Source: a virus. Taken from it: a DNA stretch of 33,150 nt. The position numbers were made by a program, and so were the translations under genes. Shown here piece by piece: positions 17,708 through 24,942 of this stretch. The stretch covers positions 1-33,150 of IMG/VR virus record IMGVR_UViG_3300028920_000189; one strand, written 5' to 3'. Within the stretch, counting starts at the first letter, position 1, and each line of letters begins with the position of its first letter. The notes beneath the pieces were generated by a model. The model did no database searches. It was not told the origin of the DNA and saw nothing but the letters and a program-made list of their open reading frames with translations.

Positions 17708-17765
17708 CACATATAACTATACAACTCAAATGATCAACTTCAAATGTATATCATATAATTCGGGT
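17708..17765. promoter_or_regulatory. Divergent control region between terS and the methylase gene
   Basis: This 58-bp AT-rich gap holds a consensus TATAAT at 17754-17759 on the plus strand, only 6 nt before ATG 17766. On the minus strand TATAGT-like sequence lies just before TerS. Both genes lack a ribosome site, so leaderless or near-leaderless transcripts are possible. No convincing -35 element was found. Confidence 0.4.
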
Positions 17766-18599
17766 ATGAACACTTTGCTACGTTGGGTTGGATCGAAGCA
17801 ATGGATGCGCCATGAAGTTGCATCCATCGTACGCGAAAGACTATGTGATGATTGCACATATTGGGAACCCTTTGCTGGTGCTGCGTCGGTACTCTTCACT
17901 CTACACGATATCCAATCCGCTTGTCTATGCGACGTCATCGAACCACTGATCCGCACTTACAAAGCAATAAAAGACGAACCGATAGAGGTATGGAGATCTG
18001 CACAAGAATTCGGTGGCGACGGCATCAACGCATACTACTTCTTGCGCGAGGTCTTCAACGACTTCCTCACGTTACGCAAGAAGCCCAAGAACGAGTACGA
18101 GCTGGCTGGACTATTCATCTATTTGAACGCATGCTGCTACAACGGGCTGTGGCGACAAAATGCAGAAGGCGAATTCAATGTCCCCGTGAGCGACAGGAAG
18201 ACCGTCAAGATTCCGAAGCAACGCACCTTCCTGTCCGTTGGTCAGATACTCCAACGCACTGACCTCCGACTCATGGAACCACCTACCGACATCTTCAAAG
18301 TCATCGACGAATCACGCAAAGGCGATGTCATCTTCTCGGACCCGCCATACTACGGAACGTTCGATGGCTATGACGGACTCGACATCTCTAGTGAGATGTT
18401 CCAAGAAACTCTGGCCGACGTATTGCAAAAAGCTCACAAGCGCGGAGTAACCGTCATCGCAATGAACTCAAATGAACCATTCGTCCGCAAATTGTATCGC
18501 TCGTGGTGTCGTATCAAAACTATCAACCGTCACCAGACCGTAGCCAGTACAAACAGCGGGAGGAAAGAATGGCAGCAAATACTCGGGGTGAGCAAGTGA
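17766..18599 (+). CDS. DNA adenine methylase (Dam / D12 class)
   Basis: This 277-residue N6-adenine methyltransferase transfers a methyl group from S-adenosylmethionine to adenine in DNA. Conserved elements of the D12 class are RWVGSKQW near the N-terminus, the AdoMet loop EPFAGAASV (34-42) and the catalytic DPPY (192-195). Length is typical. The start at ATG 17766 was preferred over an in-frame ATG at 17730 because family members start shortly before the VGSK motif. It leads the plus-strand operon and could protect phage DNA or mark it for regulation. Target site unknown. Confidence 0.9.
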   Translation: MNTLLRWVGSKQWMRHEVASIVRERLCDDCTYWEPFAGAASVLFTLHDIQSACLCDVIEPLIRTYKAIKDEPIEVWRSAQEFGGDGINAYYFLREVFNDFLTLRKKPKNEYELAGLFIYLNACCYNGLWRQNAEGEFNVPVSDRKTVKIPKQRTFLSVGQILQRTDLRLMEPPTDIFKVIDESRKGDVIFSDPPYYGTFDGYDGLDISSEMFQETLADVLQKAHKRGVTVIAMNSNEPFVRKLYRSWCRIKTINRHQTVASTNSGRKEWQQILGVSK

Positions 18600-18835
18600 T
18601 CTGCTATCTATGCGAGCAAGAGTTCGATAGTCTTCAAACTACAAATGTGTGCAATGGTGACATATACCGATTCTGCGAAGAGTGTGTCACAGAATTCCAA
18701 ACCGCTCGTGATGACATAGAACACGAGCTTGTGCGAACTAGAAAGTACAAAATAAAAAAGTGGCTCAGGGAGCGGCGAGCTGTAAAACGGTTTTACAGGC
18801 GGCAGCTTCCTCTGCTGAGAGAGGGGACAACATGA
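18569..18835 (+). CDS. Small Cys-rich protein with basic tail
   Basis: This 88-residue protein has a likely zinc site, CYLC...CNGDIYRFCEEC, in its first half (C-x2-C-x13-C-x8-C-x2-C) and a Lys/Arg-rich helical tail. The start was set at ATG 18569, preceded by GGGAGGAAAG. It overlaps the methylase end by 31 bases. It ends as ATGA with the next gene, and a perfect dispersed palindrome lies inside its last codons. Nucleic-acid binding is plausible. Family not recognised. Confidence 0.65.
   Translation: MAANTRGEQVICYLCEQEFDSLQTTNVCNGDIYRFCEECVTEFQTARDDIEHELVRTRKYKIKKWLRERRAVKRFYRRQLPLLREGTT
18781..18797. promoter_or_regulatory. Dispersed 17-bp palindrome, copy 5 (perfect, inside a coding end)
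   Basis: TGTAAAACGGTTTTACA inside the 3' end of the Cys-rich gene, 34 nt upstream of ATG 18832 of the next plus-strand gene. It shows that the motif is also used in the plus-strand operon. Confidence 0.85.
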
Positions 18836-19023
18836 AGGTGAGAGGGATAAGACGACCTCCGGTGACGTGGGCTTTCAGGAGAGCCACAGAAGAGAAAAAA
18901 ATACTCTGTGACAACTGTATCAACTACGACCTCCGAGAATCCTGCCCCCGGTATACACTGAGCAGCGCACAACGTCAGGAAGTCATCGCGACCCGCTGCT
19001 ATTTTCACGACCCGAGGCAGTAG
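18832..19023 (+). CDS. Small Cys-motif protein
   Basis: This 63-residue basic protein has CDNC...SCP...RCYFH spacing near residues 26-59, a pattern seen in many small phage proteins of unknown role that probably bind zinc. The start was set at ATG 18832 (GAGAGGGG upstream, ATGA overlap with the previous gene). An in-frame extension upstream would translate the palindrome and is unlikely. Confidence 0.6.
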   Translation: MKVRGIRRPPVTWAFRRATEEKKILCDNCINYDLRESCPRYTLSSAQRQEVIATRCYFHDPRQ

Positions 19024-19046
19024 CCAACCCATATAATAGAGACGGA

Positions 19047-19385
19047 ATGAACAACCTGAGTCTGGAACAGGCCAGGGAGATATTAGAGGTAGACTCTCTG
19101 GCAGATGAGCGCGAGATCAAAACCAGTTATCGAAAGCTAGCACTGAAACATCATCCTGATCATGGAGGGGACGCACATGAATTCAACCGCATACGCGAAG
19201 CTTACGATAGGCTCACGAAAACGCCTCTAAGTGAAATCGTAGCAAACGACATCGAGGCAATGATCTTCGACGACATATTCAATTCATGGCTCGAAAACCA
19301 AGATGAATCCACCCAAGAAACAATACGTAGGCAAGTGGACAAAGTGGAGAAAGAAGCGGTACCGAACAAAGCTAGCCGCAAATGA
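19047..19385 (+). CDS. J-domain (DnaJ-like) protein
   Basis: This 112-residue protein is mostly a J domain. It begins SLEQAREILEV, continues with IKTSYRKLALKHHPDHGGD holding the HPD tripeptide (36-38), and ends with a FNRIREAYDRL helix. J domains stimulate Hsp70 (DnaK) ATPase, so the phage protein probably directs host DnaK to a phage or host client. The charged tail after residue 60 would be the specificity part. A TATAAT sequence lies 9 nt upstream of the ATG. The last 83 bases overlap the next gene. Confidence 0.85.
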   Translation: MNNLSLEQAREILEVDSLADEREIKTSYRKLALKHHPDHGGDAHEFNRIREAYDRLTKTPLSEIVANDIEAMIFDDIFNSWLENQDESTQETIRRQVDKVEKEAVPNKASRK

Positions 19386-19776
19386 GGAAGACCGTCTTTG
19401 GAAGATCATGGATGACTTCATAGACGGTGCCGTTCTGGAACCACGTGCCCAACTTCGATTCTTCAAAGCCGTAGAACAACTCATCGTAGACGCACACGTC
19501 GCACGCCTGCGATTCAAAGAAGTGAAGGAAACGGAATCAGAGTCGTTACTCGAATTCCTCTTCCGATACATATACAAACGCTGGGACGTAACACCGTCCG
19601 AGATGAAACGACAAGTCCGCAGTGTAACCAGAATCGAAATATTCAAAGCCAGAAAACATTTCGTAGTCGAGTTGAAGAAACATGGCTACTCGAATTATCG
19701 CATTGCTAAAATGATCGGAGTCGGACACCCGACTCCAGGAACGTGGGAAAAATATGACGTTGACATTAGCGACTAA
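19303..19776 (+). CDS. Basic helical protein with HTH-like C-terminus
   Basis: This 157-residue basic protein ends in a segment that reads like a helix-turn-helix, KKHGYSNYRIAKMIGVGHPT, near residues 125-144, suggesting DNA binding. The start at ATG 19303 lies inside the J-domain gene, giving an 83-base overlap without a clear ribosome site. A later ATG at 19408 is an alternative. A regulatory role is possible but not shown. Confidence 0.6.
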   Translation: MNPPKKQYVGKWTKWRKKRYRTKLAANEEDRLWKIMDDFIDGAVLEPRAQLRFFKAVEQLIVDAHVARLRFKEVKETESESLLEFLFRYIYKRWDVTPSEMKRQVRSVTRIEIFKARKHFVVELKKHGYSNYRIAKMIGVGHPTPGTWEKYDVDISD

Positions 19777-19792
19777 AGGGGCACGTCCTTCC

Positions 19793-20446
19793 ATGCCCGA
19801 AGCCATCAAAGCCAAATGCTTTGATTGTACTGCTCAGTTCTTCGACGGGCGTCGTGATTGTGAAATCAACGGATGCCCGCTTCATCCACGCATGCCATAC
19901 CGCGACCGTCCTTCGAACCTGGATTGGTTGTGGGGAGTGTGGAGCGAGAAGCATCGAGGCCAGCTTGCCAAGCTTGGTGTGACCGCACAGGAATACATCA
20001 AGAACGTCTTGATTGTAGGTCATACCGCGAAGGGTCTGCCCAAGTACAAGATCCCCATGGGTGACATGATCCGCGCCAAGTGCTTCCGATGCTGCTACGA
20101 CTACAGCCAGGAAACCGTCACTTTGTTTCCATTACGCACGGTGTCGTATCGCAACAAGAACAACAAGAAAGTTACTCGTCGCCTTGAGAAGGCAGAAGGT
20201 CCATTCGCAACAATCAAAAGCGTGAAGCACAAGATCATCATCTCGTCAGGCGGTGAAGCTGGCAGAATCGAATGCAGCATTCGCGACTGCCCGTTGTACT
20301 ACTGGACTCCCTACCGCAGGCAATTGCCCTCGTACGATTGGATGTTCGAATCCGATCACACCAAGAAACACCGACTTGCAGTCGCCGCACTTGGCATCAG
20401 TGAAGAAGAATACGTGCAACGCCTGCTCGTGGAGAAATCGCTGTGA
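19793..20446 (+). CDS. Duplicated zinc-ribbon protein
   Basis: This protein of about 217 residues contains the same Cys module twice. The first is AIKAKCFDCTA...DCEINGCPLHPRMPYR (about 4-40). The second is MIRAKCFRCCY...ECSIRDCPLYYWTPYR (about 83-172). Each would bind one zinc ion. A helical segment follows each module (LGVTAQEYI and LGISEEEYV), so the whole unit is duplicated. The start at ATG 19793 was chosen after AAAGGGG; ATG 19754, overlapping the previous gene, is possible. Nucleic-acid or protein binding is likely, function unknown. Confidence 0.7.
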   Translation: MPEAIKAKCFDCTAQFFDGRRDCEINGCPLHPRMPYRDRPSNLDWLWGVWSEKHRGQLAKLGVTAQEYIKNVLIVGHTAKGLPKYKIPMGDMIRAKCFRCCYDYSQETVTLFPLRTVSYRNKNNKKVTRRLEKAEGPFATIKSVKHKIIISSGGEAGRIECSIRDCPLYYWTPYRRQLPSYDWMFESDHTKKHRLAVAALGISEEEYVQRLLVEKSL

Positions 20447-20718
20447 ACGACGATGGCTATCACCATACGTTCGAAGACTTTCTTGACTTGCCAGACGTAA
20501 TGTTCTTGTTATACTTCAGAAACGTCTCAGGTACATGGTCATTGAATCCGCGCGTATTTCTCACCCGCAACATGGCTGAATACATCGGTCGCTTCTACGA
20601 AAGACCCACCTTCATAGTTCCTATAACAAGCCATGGACCTGAGCGTCTTGTACGCAAAGTGAAGAAGATTCGCAAAGTCAAAAAACCGAAAGTCAGAAAG
20701 GTGAGGAAACCGAAATGA
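20443..20718 (+). CDS. Small protein with Lys/Arg repeat tail (GTG start)
   Basis: This 91-residue protein starts at GTG 20443 (GTGA overlap with the previous stop, GGAG 9 nt upstream). The first 65 residues look globular and aromatic-rich. The last 25 are almost all Lys, Arg, Val and Pro in a repeated KVRK/KVKK pattern, which suggests binding to nucleic acid or an acidic partner. It is coupled to the endolysin gene by ATGA. Confidence 0.6.
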   Translation: MNDDGYHHTFEDFLDLPDVMFLLYFRNVSGTWSLNPRVFLTRNMAEYIGRFYERPTFIVPITSHGPERLVRKVKKIRKVKKPKVRKVRKPK

Positions 20719-21623
20719 AGTACGGGGACAAAGGCGCCGCTGTGCGTAAAATGCAAAATGCATTGCTAGACGAAGGCTATCCTCTTCCAAAATTCGGAGC
20801 AGATGGTGACTTCGGAAACGAAACCATGACTGCTTTGAAAGAATTCATGGACGAACATAGCATCCATTGGTTCAATGCAGATGACAAAGTACCGCAAGCC
20901 GCGCTCGACATTCTGCTCAACGTCGAAGAATCACCAGTGCCAGATGTACCCGCTCATCACTTCGCAGACATCAAGCTCTACGACTTGCGTGATGAGCCGT
21001 GGGAGAAACGAATCCCACAGAAGTTCAAGCGCTCCGGTGGCCTGCCTGTCATACGCGACCCTGCTATGATCACAGGTATTACCGTGCACCAAACAGCAGT
21101 GCCCTACAGCGTCCGCGACTACCAAATCCAAGCCGCTGGTGGCGACGAACACCTGGCGCTCGCACTCAGGTCATTGAATGTTGCGTGTCATGTGATGGCA
21201 TTCAGGAAGGGGTTCATCGCAGCCCCGAATCATCTCACACACTATGTCTACCATGGAAATGGCTTCAACAGTCATGAGTTGGGAATCGAGATAGATGGTC
21301 GGTTCCCGGGACTCATTGGTGAGAAAACGTGGGATGGCAAGAAAGCATCAGAAGTCACTGACACACTCGTACGTGCCGCGTGTGCAGGCATCGAGTACCT
21401 CGTGCGCGAAGGACGTGCGTGTGGCATGCCAATCACAAAGATTCACGCACACAGGCAATCGTCGGCTACTCGTCGTTCTGATCCTGGGGAGGAGCTTTGG
21501 AAGCGTGTCGTTCTCGACTATGCTGTTCCTGTTCTTGGTCTGAAGACAGAACCAGCTCTTGTCCTGAAGGATGGTCGTCCGATTCCGACACTGTGGGACG
21601 AGAATGGAGTCGGCCCTTACTGA
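20715..21623 (+). CDS. Endolysin: N-acetylmuramoyl-L-alanine amidase with peptidoglycan-binding domain
   Basis: This 302-residue cell-wall hydrolase cleaves the bond between muramic acid and L-alanine. An N-terminal peptidoglycan-binding type 1 domain (YGDKGAAVRKMQNALLDEGY...FGADGDFGNETMTALKEF, 2-44) is followed by a type 2 amidase domain. That domain has ITVHQT (H125), NSHELGIEIDG (185-195) and IHAHRQSS...SDPG (243-258), which supply the likely zinc ligands. There is no signal peptide, so release needs a holin; a holin-like gene lies convergently downstream. The start overlaps the previous stop as ATGA. Confidence 0.9.
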   Translation: MKYGDKGAAVRKMQNALLDEGYPLPKFGADGDFGNETMTALKEFMDEHSIHWFNADDKVPQAALDILLNVEESPVPDVPAHHFADIKLYDLRDEPWEKRIPQKFKRSGGLPVIRDPAMITGITVHQTAVPYSVRDYQIQAAGGDEHLALALRSLNVACHVMAFRKGFIAAPNHLTHYVYHGNGFNSHELGIEIDGRFPGLIGEKTWDGKKASEVTDTLVRAACAGIEYLVREGRACGMPITKIHAHRQSSATRRSDPGEELWKRVVLDYAVPVLGLKTEPALVLKDGRPIPTLWDENGVGPY

Positions 21624-21664
21624 TATCAGTGGGCTGCTGCAACCATGGTTGCCACGCCATCAGT
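21619..21664. terminator. Dyad at the convergent endolysin/holin junction
   Basis: ACTGAT (21619-21624) pairs with ATCAGT (21659-21664) around a 14-bp palindrome GCAACCATGGTTGC (21639-21652). The structure spans both convergent stop codons. It lacks a T-run on either strand, so bidirectional termination is suggested rather than shown. Confidence 0.4.
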
Positions 21665-21941
21665 CAGAGTCCGGTTCCTTCGCGGGCTCGATATCACGCT
21701 CGACAGAAACCTCGGTACCGCGCTTCCCGAAGAACTGCCCAATGATTGCTGAGACATTCGTGAGAGCGTGCGCGCTCACGTTGATGCCGAAGACTCCAAG
21801 CAAGAAGTTGATGGTCTGCTCTGGCGTGAATGCCATGGTGCCAGTGAGCGCGAGCGCGAGGAACGCTGCCACTGCAACCAACGCATAGATGAACTTGGTC
21901 GACTTCCAGAGCGGCTTGCTTTCATGTCCGTTGTCACTCAT
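21660..21941 (-). CDS. Holin-like membrane protein
   Basis: This 93-residue protein has a clear membrane helix (about 16-37) and a second hydrophobic stretch (about 43-72), with a charged C-terminus. Size and layout fit a class II-like holin that permeabilises the inner membrane for the endolysin encoded convergently next to it. The start at ATG 21941 was chosen because GGAGGAG lies 6 nt upstream; the longer open frame has no membrane character and overlaps the upstream gene. Confidence 0.65.
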   Translation of the reverse strand: MSDNGHESKPLWKSTKFIYALVAVAAFLALALTGTMAFTPEQTINFLLGVFGINVSAHALTNVSAIIGQFFGKRGTEVSVERDIEPAKEPDSD

Positions 21942-22158
21942 AGGGATTCTCCTCCACATCGCTGGGTGCTTCTCCGAAGAAATGCAACACAGCTTTGGCT
22001 TCGGCGCGAACCATCGCCATCTTGGTCTTTGTCGGAGCGGGCCATGCCTTGGAGATTTCCTCCCACTCCTTGTCCGGTAGCTTCGCAATGAAGCCAATGA
22101 ACTCACCTATCACGGGCAATGCCCGCGACACCACATCAAAGATCTTCCCGAAGTTCAT
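21934..22158 (-). CDS. Small amphipathic protein in lysis region
   Basis: This 74-residue protein has a hydrophobic N-terminal stretch (VVSRALPVIGEFIGFIAKL, about 9-28) and a charged C-terminus. TAGGAGGGG precedes ATG 22158, and its end overlaps the holin-like gene by 8 bases. A second holin or antiholin is possible. The hydrophobic part is borderline for a membrane helix. Confidence 0.6.
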   Translation of the reverse strand: MNFGKIFDVVSRALPVIGEFIGFIAKLPDKEWEEISKAWPAPTKTKMAMVRAEAKAVLHFFGEAPSDVEENPYE

Positions 22159-22167
22159 CGTCCCCTC

Positions 22168-22665
22168 CTACTCGTCACAGTTCAAGAGCGTGCACAAGTT
22201 GTCCAGTGCGGACTGCATACCCTCGGGTACATCAACGCCCGCTTGCTCACACAACCTGAGTATCGTCCGTCCATGATCGAGTACACGCGCAGCCCAGTAG
22301 CGCCAGTCAGACTCGCCTGCCCTTCCTGCCTCGATGTCGTCATAGACGTTCTCCAACTCTTCCATTGCAGTCCTGAATGACGAGATGACCTGTTCCAGCC
22401 TGATGTACGTGCTCATGCACTCGCGCCAGAACTCCATGCCCTCTTCACCACTGCCTGCCGGGAACCCAGCTGCTTCTGCTCGTTCAATACAAACGTCGCT
22501 ATGATTCTCCAGTCGTGGAGCAATCTGCTCATCTGCCAGTCGTCCTGCCTCACGCACTCCCATGTGCGTCGACCGGATCGTGTCCATGACTCCGTTGCAG
22601 TTCGCGCCCATGACGACAGGCGTAACCAACAACGCAAACACCAATACTGCGACTCGCGCTCTCAT
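22168..22665 (-). CDS. Secreted protein with N-terminal signal sequence, possible spanin-like role
   Basis: This 165-residue protein has a classic signal sequence (MRARVAVLVFALLVTPVVMGANC). A Cys at position 23 follows, but the preceding residues are not a standard lipobox. The mature part is helical and acidic with several Cys. It heads the small minus-strand lysis operon, so an envelope role such as an outer spanin is possible. GGAGGGG precedes the ATG, and a perfect dispersed palindrome lies 12 nt upstream. Confidence 0.6.
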   Translation of the reverse strand: MRARVAVLVFALLVTPVVMGANCNGVMDTIRSTHMGVREAGRLADEQIAPRLENHSDVCIERAEAAGFPAGSGEEGMEFWRECMSTYIRLEQVISSFRTAMEELENVYDDIEAGRAGESDWRYWAARVLDHGRTILRLCEQAGVDVPEGMQSALDNLCTLLNCDE

Positions 22666-22677
22666 ATCCCCTCCGGT

Positions 22678-22694
22678 TGTAAAACGGTTTTACA
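22678..22694. promoter_or_regulatory. Dispersed 17-bp palindrome, copy 6 (perfect)
   Basis: TGTAAAACGGTTTTACA, 12 nt upstream of ATG 22665 on the minus strand, next to the GGAGGGG ribosome site and 7 bp from the stop of the upstream gene. Confidence 0.85.
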
Positions 22695-22701
22695 GGTCAG
22701 C

Positions 22702-23058
22702 TTACGAGGTCGGCCCCATGTCGAATGCCATCCAATGCAGCTCGCACGCGGCGGCAACCGTCGCCGTGAAGCCGGTCTTGGTGGGCGTGGTGCCGTTCTT
22801 GATGATGGGCACTGCGAGAACGGTATCCGACGTCAGCATAACAGCGACATTGTCGGTGTCGAGTGCCTTGGAAAAGGTGACGACCTCGTCACCTGCACCA
22901 GACGCGGTGAGAATACCAGTGCGAAACGCACGCATGAACTGAGAGAGAATACGACCAGCCTGTTTGTTCTCCAGACCCTTCCGTGCTCCCTTGTTCAGGT
23001 TCGCGCCACCTTCGAAATGATCCTCATTCGGAACATGGTTGCTTTCTGCCGAAGCCAT
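22702..23058 (-). CDS. Small protein, probable virion component
   Basis: This 118-residue protein has an N-terminal charged region (NHVPNEDHFEGG) and a beta-rich rest with many Thr, Ala and Val residues, similar in character to small decoration proteins. The start is ATG 23058, preceded by AAGGAGG. A promoter-like element lies at 23099-23127. It faces away from another structural-type gene (23162-23713), and the two may be co-regulated. No family recognised. Confidence 0.6.
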   Translation of the reverse strand: MASAESNHVPNEDHFEGGANLNKGARKGLENKQAGRILSQFMRAFRTGILTASGAGDEVVTFSKALDTDNVAVMLTSDTVLAVPIIKNGTTPTKTGFTATVAAACELHWMAFDMGPTS

Positions 23059-23098
23059 TGCTTCCTCCTTTACCTTGGCGACACGCGCCAGTAAAAGA

Positions 23099-23127
23099 AT
23101 ACTAGCAAGGACTTTCATGTATGACAA
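23099..23127 (-). promoter_or_regulatory. Sigma70-like promoter
   Basis: Minus strand: -35 TTGTCA (23127-23122), 17-bp spacer, -10 TAGTAT (23104-23099). The predicted start near 23092 gives a leader of about 34 nt to ATG 23058. The -35 matches 5 of 6 and the -10 matches 4 of 6 consensus bases. Confidence 0.45.
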
Positions 23128-23161
23128 GTTCGAGCTAGAATATAGCTCTCAGGAGGAAATG

Positions 23162-23713
23162 ATGACGCAAGTATATTCCCAGGATGCTGCCTACAAGCAA
23201 AAGCTTCTCGGCAATCCTACGAACGACATTCTCGCTCGATACCTGGATTCGGCAGGAGACGGGAGTGGCACCAAGAACATGGCAGCGGCTGCGGACGAAT
23301 ACTTCCTCACGCCAGGTTCCAACCTCATCTACGTCGTGGATCACATCAGAATTGCAATCACTGACAACGTTGCATTGGACGCAGATGGATTCGGTGGGCT
23401 CGCAGCACTGACAGCCGGATGCCTGTTCAAGGTCCAATCCGTCGACAGTGTAGTTGCAGACATCGTCGATCTGGCAAATGGCGTGCCTATCGCAAGTCAT
23501 GGCGAATTGTCTGGGCTTGGGAGATTGTCGATCATCGACGAGGCGGCAGGATGTTTCGTCCAATGTGACATGGACCTGGGTGCGCCTATCAGGTTGGATG
23601 GAAACAGAAACGAACGACTGCTTTTCGAGACGAAGGCAGGTGCGGTCAACGTGTCAGGACTCGTCTCCCTCTACGTCTTCGCCACCGGGCGAATCTTCAA
23701 GGATCTCAGCTAA
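23162..23713 (+). CDS. Probable structural protein on the plus strand
   Basis: This 183-residue protein starts at ATG 23162, five bases after AGGAGG; the frame is open further upstream but without support. The sequence is beta-rich with a GSNLIYVVDHIRIAI strand region and ends in VSLYVFATGRIFKDLS. Its style resembles phage minor structural proteins. It stands alone on the plus strand, and its 3' end overlaps the convergent gene by 60 bases. Confidence 0.62.
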   Translation: MTQVYSQDAAYKQKLLGNPTNDILARYLDSAGDGSGTKNMAAAADEYFLTPGSNLIYVVDHIRIAITDNVALDADGFGGLAALTAGCLFKVQSVDSVVADIVDLANGVPIASHGELSGLGRLSIIDEAAGCFVQCDMDLGAPIRLDGNRNERLLFETKAGAVNVSGLVSLYVFATGRIFKDLS

Positions 23714-24208
23714 CCCAAAGATCATCGGCGCAATCTGTTTGATCTGCTTGCGCGTCAACTCATAGGGCACATCATCCTCGTTGACCTGATGCACAACAAG
23801 ATCGATCTTCTCGCGCATGAGATTTCCGAACGCTTCCACATTCGTCTCAATCTCTTTGAACACAGGCGCATGTTCTTCCTGTAGCTCTTTGATCTTCTCG
23901 TCGAACTCTGCCTTGCGTTCCGTGATCACGAACTGAAGCTCTTTGGCTTCGCCCACCATTTTCGGCTCGCCATCATCGTCCCTGTCCGCGTACTCCTTGC
24001 ACAAAGCCTTCCGCGCCTTGTCGAACTCAACAAACGATTCGGGTTTGCGCTGCGCCTTCTGCTGCGCGATTGCGATCTTCTTGACCATGCCTTCCATCTT
24101 CGCAATGTTCTTGATTACCGCGAAGTTGAACTTGGCCCCGGGTTGATCGTCGCCAAGCAACTGCAATGCATTCCAGAAGTCCAACAACTCAATCCGTGTC
24201 ATCTCCAT
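23654..24208 (-). CDS. Coiled-coil protein, unknown
   Basis: This 184-residue, highly charged, mostly helical protein has long heptad-like regions (about 40-135) and an acidic C-terminus. The start was set at ATG 24208 with GGAAGGGG upstream; it overlaps the previous gene by 20 bases. Its last 60 bases overlap the end of the convergent plus-strand gene. An assembly chaperone or regulatory scaffold is possible. Family not recognised. Confidence 0.62.
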   Translation of the reverse strand: MEMTRIELLDFWNALQLLGDDQPGAKFNFAVIKNIAKMEGMVKKIAIAQQKAQRKPESFVEFDKARKALCKEYADRDDDGEPKMVGEAKELQFVITERKAEFDEKIKELQEEHAPVFKEIETNVEAFGNLMREKIDLVVHQVNEDDVPYELTRKQIKQIAPMIFGLAEILEDSPGGEDVEGDES

Positions 24209-24689
24209 CTTTGTCCCCTTCCTGTGGGTTCGCCCACAACGCAACCGTATCCTTATCAAGGAACTTGATTGCAAGCCACCTGAAGATGTAATCAGGCAAT
24301 GATTTCGTGAATGGTATATCTGGATTGTCAGTGGGTCCGTCTGGATAGAAACGCATATGTGCGAACTTCCGCACAAACACTTCCAGTGGAATCCCGTACT
24401 GCAACCCTATCGAAACTGTGATTGCGACAGCATCGAGCAGCCCGTTGATGAGCGAGCCAATCTTGTCGATGCGAATGAACATCTCACCTAGAGTACCGTC
24501 GTCATACGTACCAATCGTAATGTAACCCTTGTACCGTTGATCAGCATGAATGACAAACTTGTGCGTGCTGGCATTTCTCTCGTCGGGCAGTCTCTTCCGC
24601 TTCGGTAGCCAGCCGGTACCATTCTCGCTCTGCTCGGTCTCTTCGCTCGCGTTCTTCTCGCTCTCGCTTTTGCTTTCCTTCATTGGCAT
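24189..24689 (-). CDS. Stand-alone TSCPD domain (class II ribonucleotide reductase C-terminal domain)
   Basis: Residues 44-144 closely follow the C-terminal TSCPD-type domain of adenosylcobalamin-dependent ribonucleotide reductase (NrdJ): KGYITIGTYDDGTLGEMF, then KIGSLINGLLDAVAITVSIGLQYGIPLEV, then KFAHMRFYPDG, then SLPDYIFRWLAIKFL. The catalytic barrel is absent; the N-terminal 40 residues are charged and disordered-looking. It may bind or regulate a reductase encoded elsewhere or by the host. AGGA precedes ATG 24689. The first 149 bases overlap the KOW gene. Confidence 0.75.
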   Translation of the reverse strand: MPMKESKSESEKNASEETEQSENGTGWLPKRKRLPDERNASTHKFVIHADQRYKGYITIGTYDDGTLGEMFIRIDKIGSLINGLLDAVAITVSIGLQYGIPLEVFVRKFAHMRFYPDGPTDNPDIPFTKSLPDYIFRWLAIKFLDKDTVALWANPQEGDKDGDDTD

Positions 24690-24942
24690 GATTTCTGTTC
24701 CTGACCCTCTTGTGCAAATCGTACTTTGTCTTCTCGACTATGAACACGAAACGAACCGGGACACGTACCAACCCGCCTGGTCCTTTGCGATTGTATGGCT
24801 TCTGAATGTACACATACTTCGCGGGCGCACCAACACCAGGCTCAGTTTTCTTCACACGACCGACCAAGCCATCATTGCTACCACCGATTACCTGGACCTT
24901 GTCGCCTTTCCAAATGCGCTTCCTCGGAGCCTTCTTGCCCAT
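24541..24942 (-). CDS. KOW-domain protein resembling ribosomal protein uL24
   Basis: This 133-residue protein starts with a KOW motif, WKGDKVQVIGGSNDGLVGRVKK (11-32), and continues through KYVYIQKP to GGLVRVPVRFVFI, the order seen in ribosomal protein uL24. Residues 77-125 form an Arg/Glu-rich helix that uL24 lacks. It may bind ribosomal RNA or RNA polymerase (KOW also occurs in NusG). The start was set at ATG 24942 (GGAAGG upstream, TGATG with the previous gene). Confidence 0.68.
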   Translation of the reverse strand: MGKKAPRKRIWKGDKVQVIGGSNDGLVGRVKKTEPGVGAPAKYVYIQKPYNRKGPGGLVRVPVRFVFIVEKTKYDLHKRVRNRNHANEGKQKREREERERRDRAEREWYRLATEAEETARREKCQHAQVCHSC

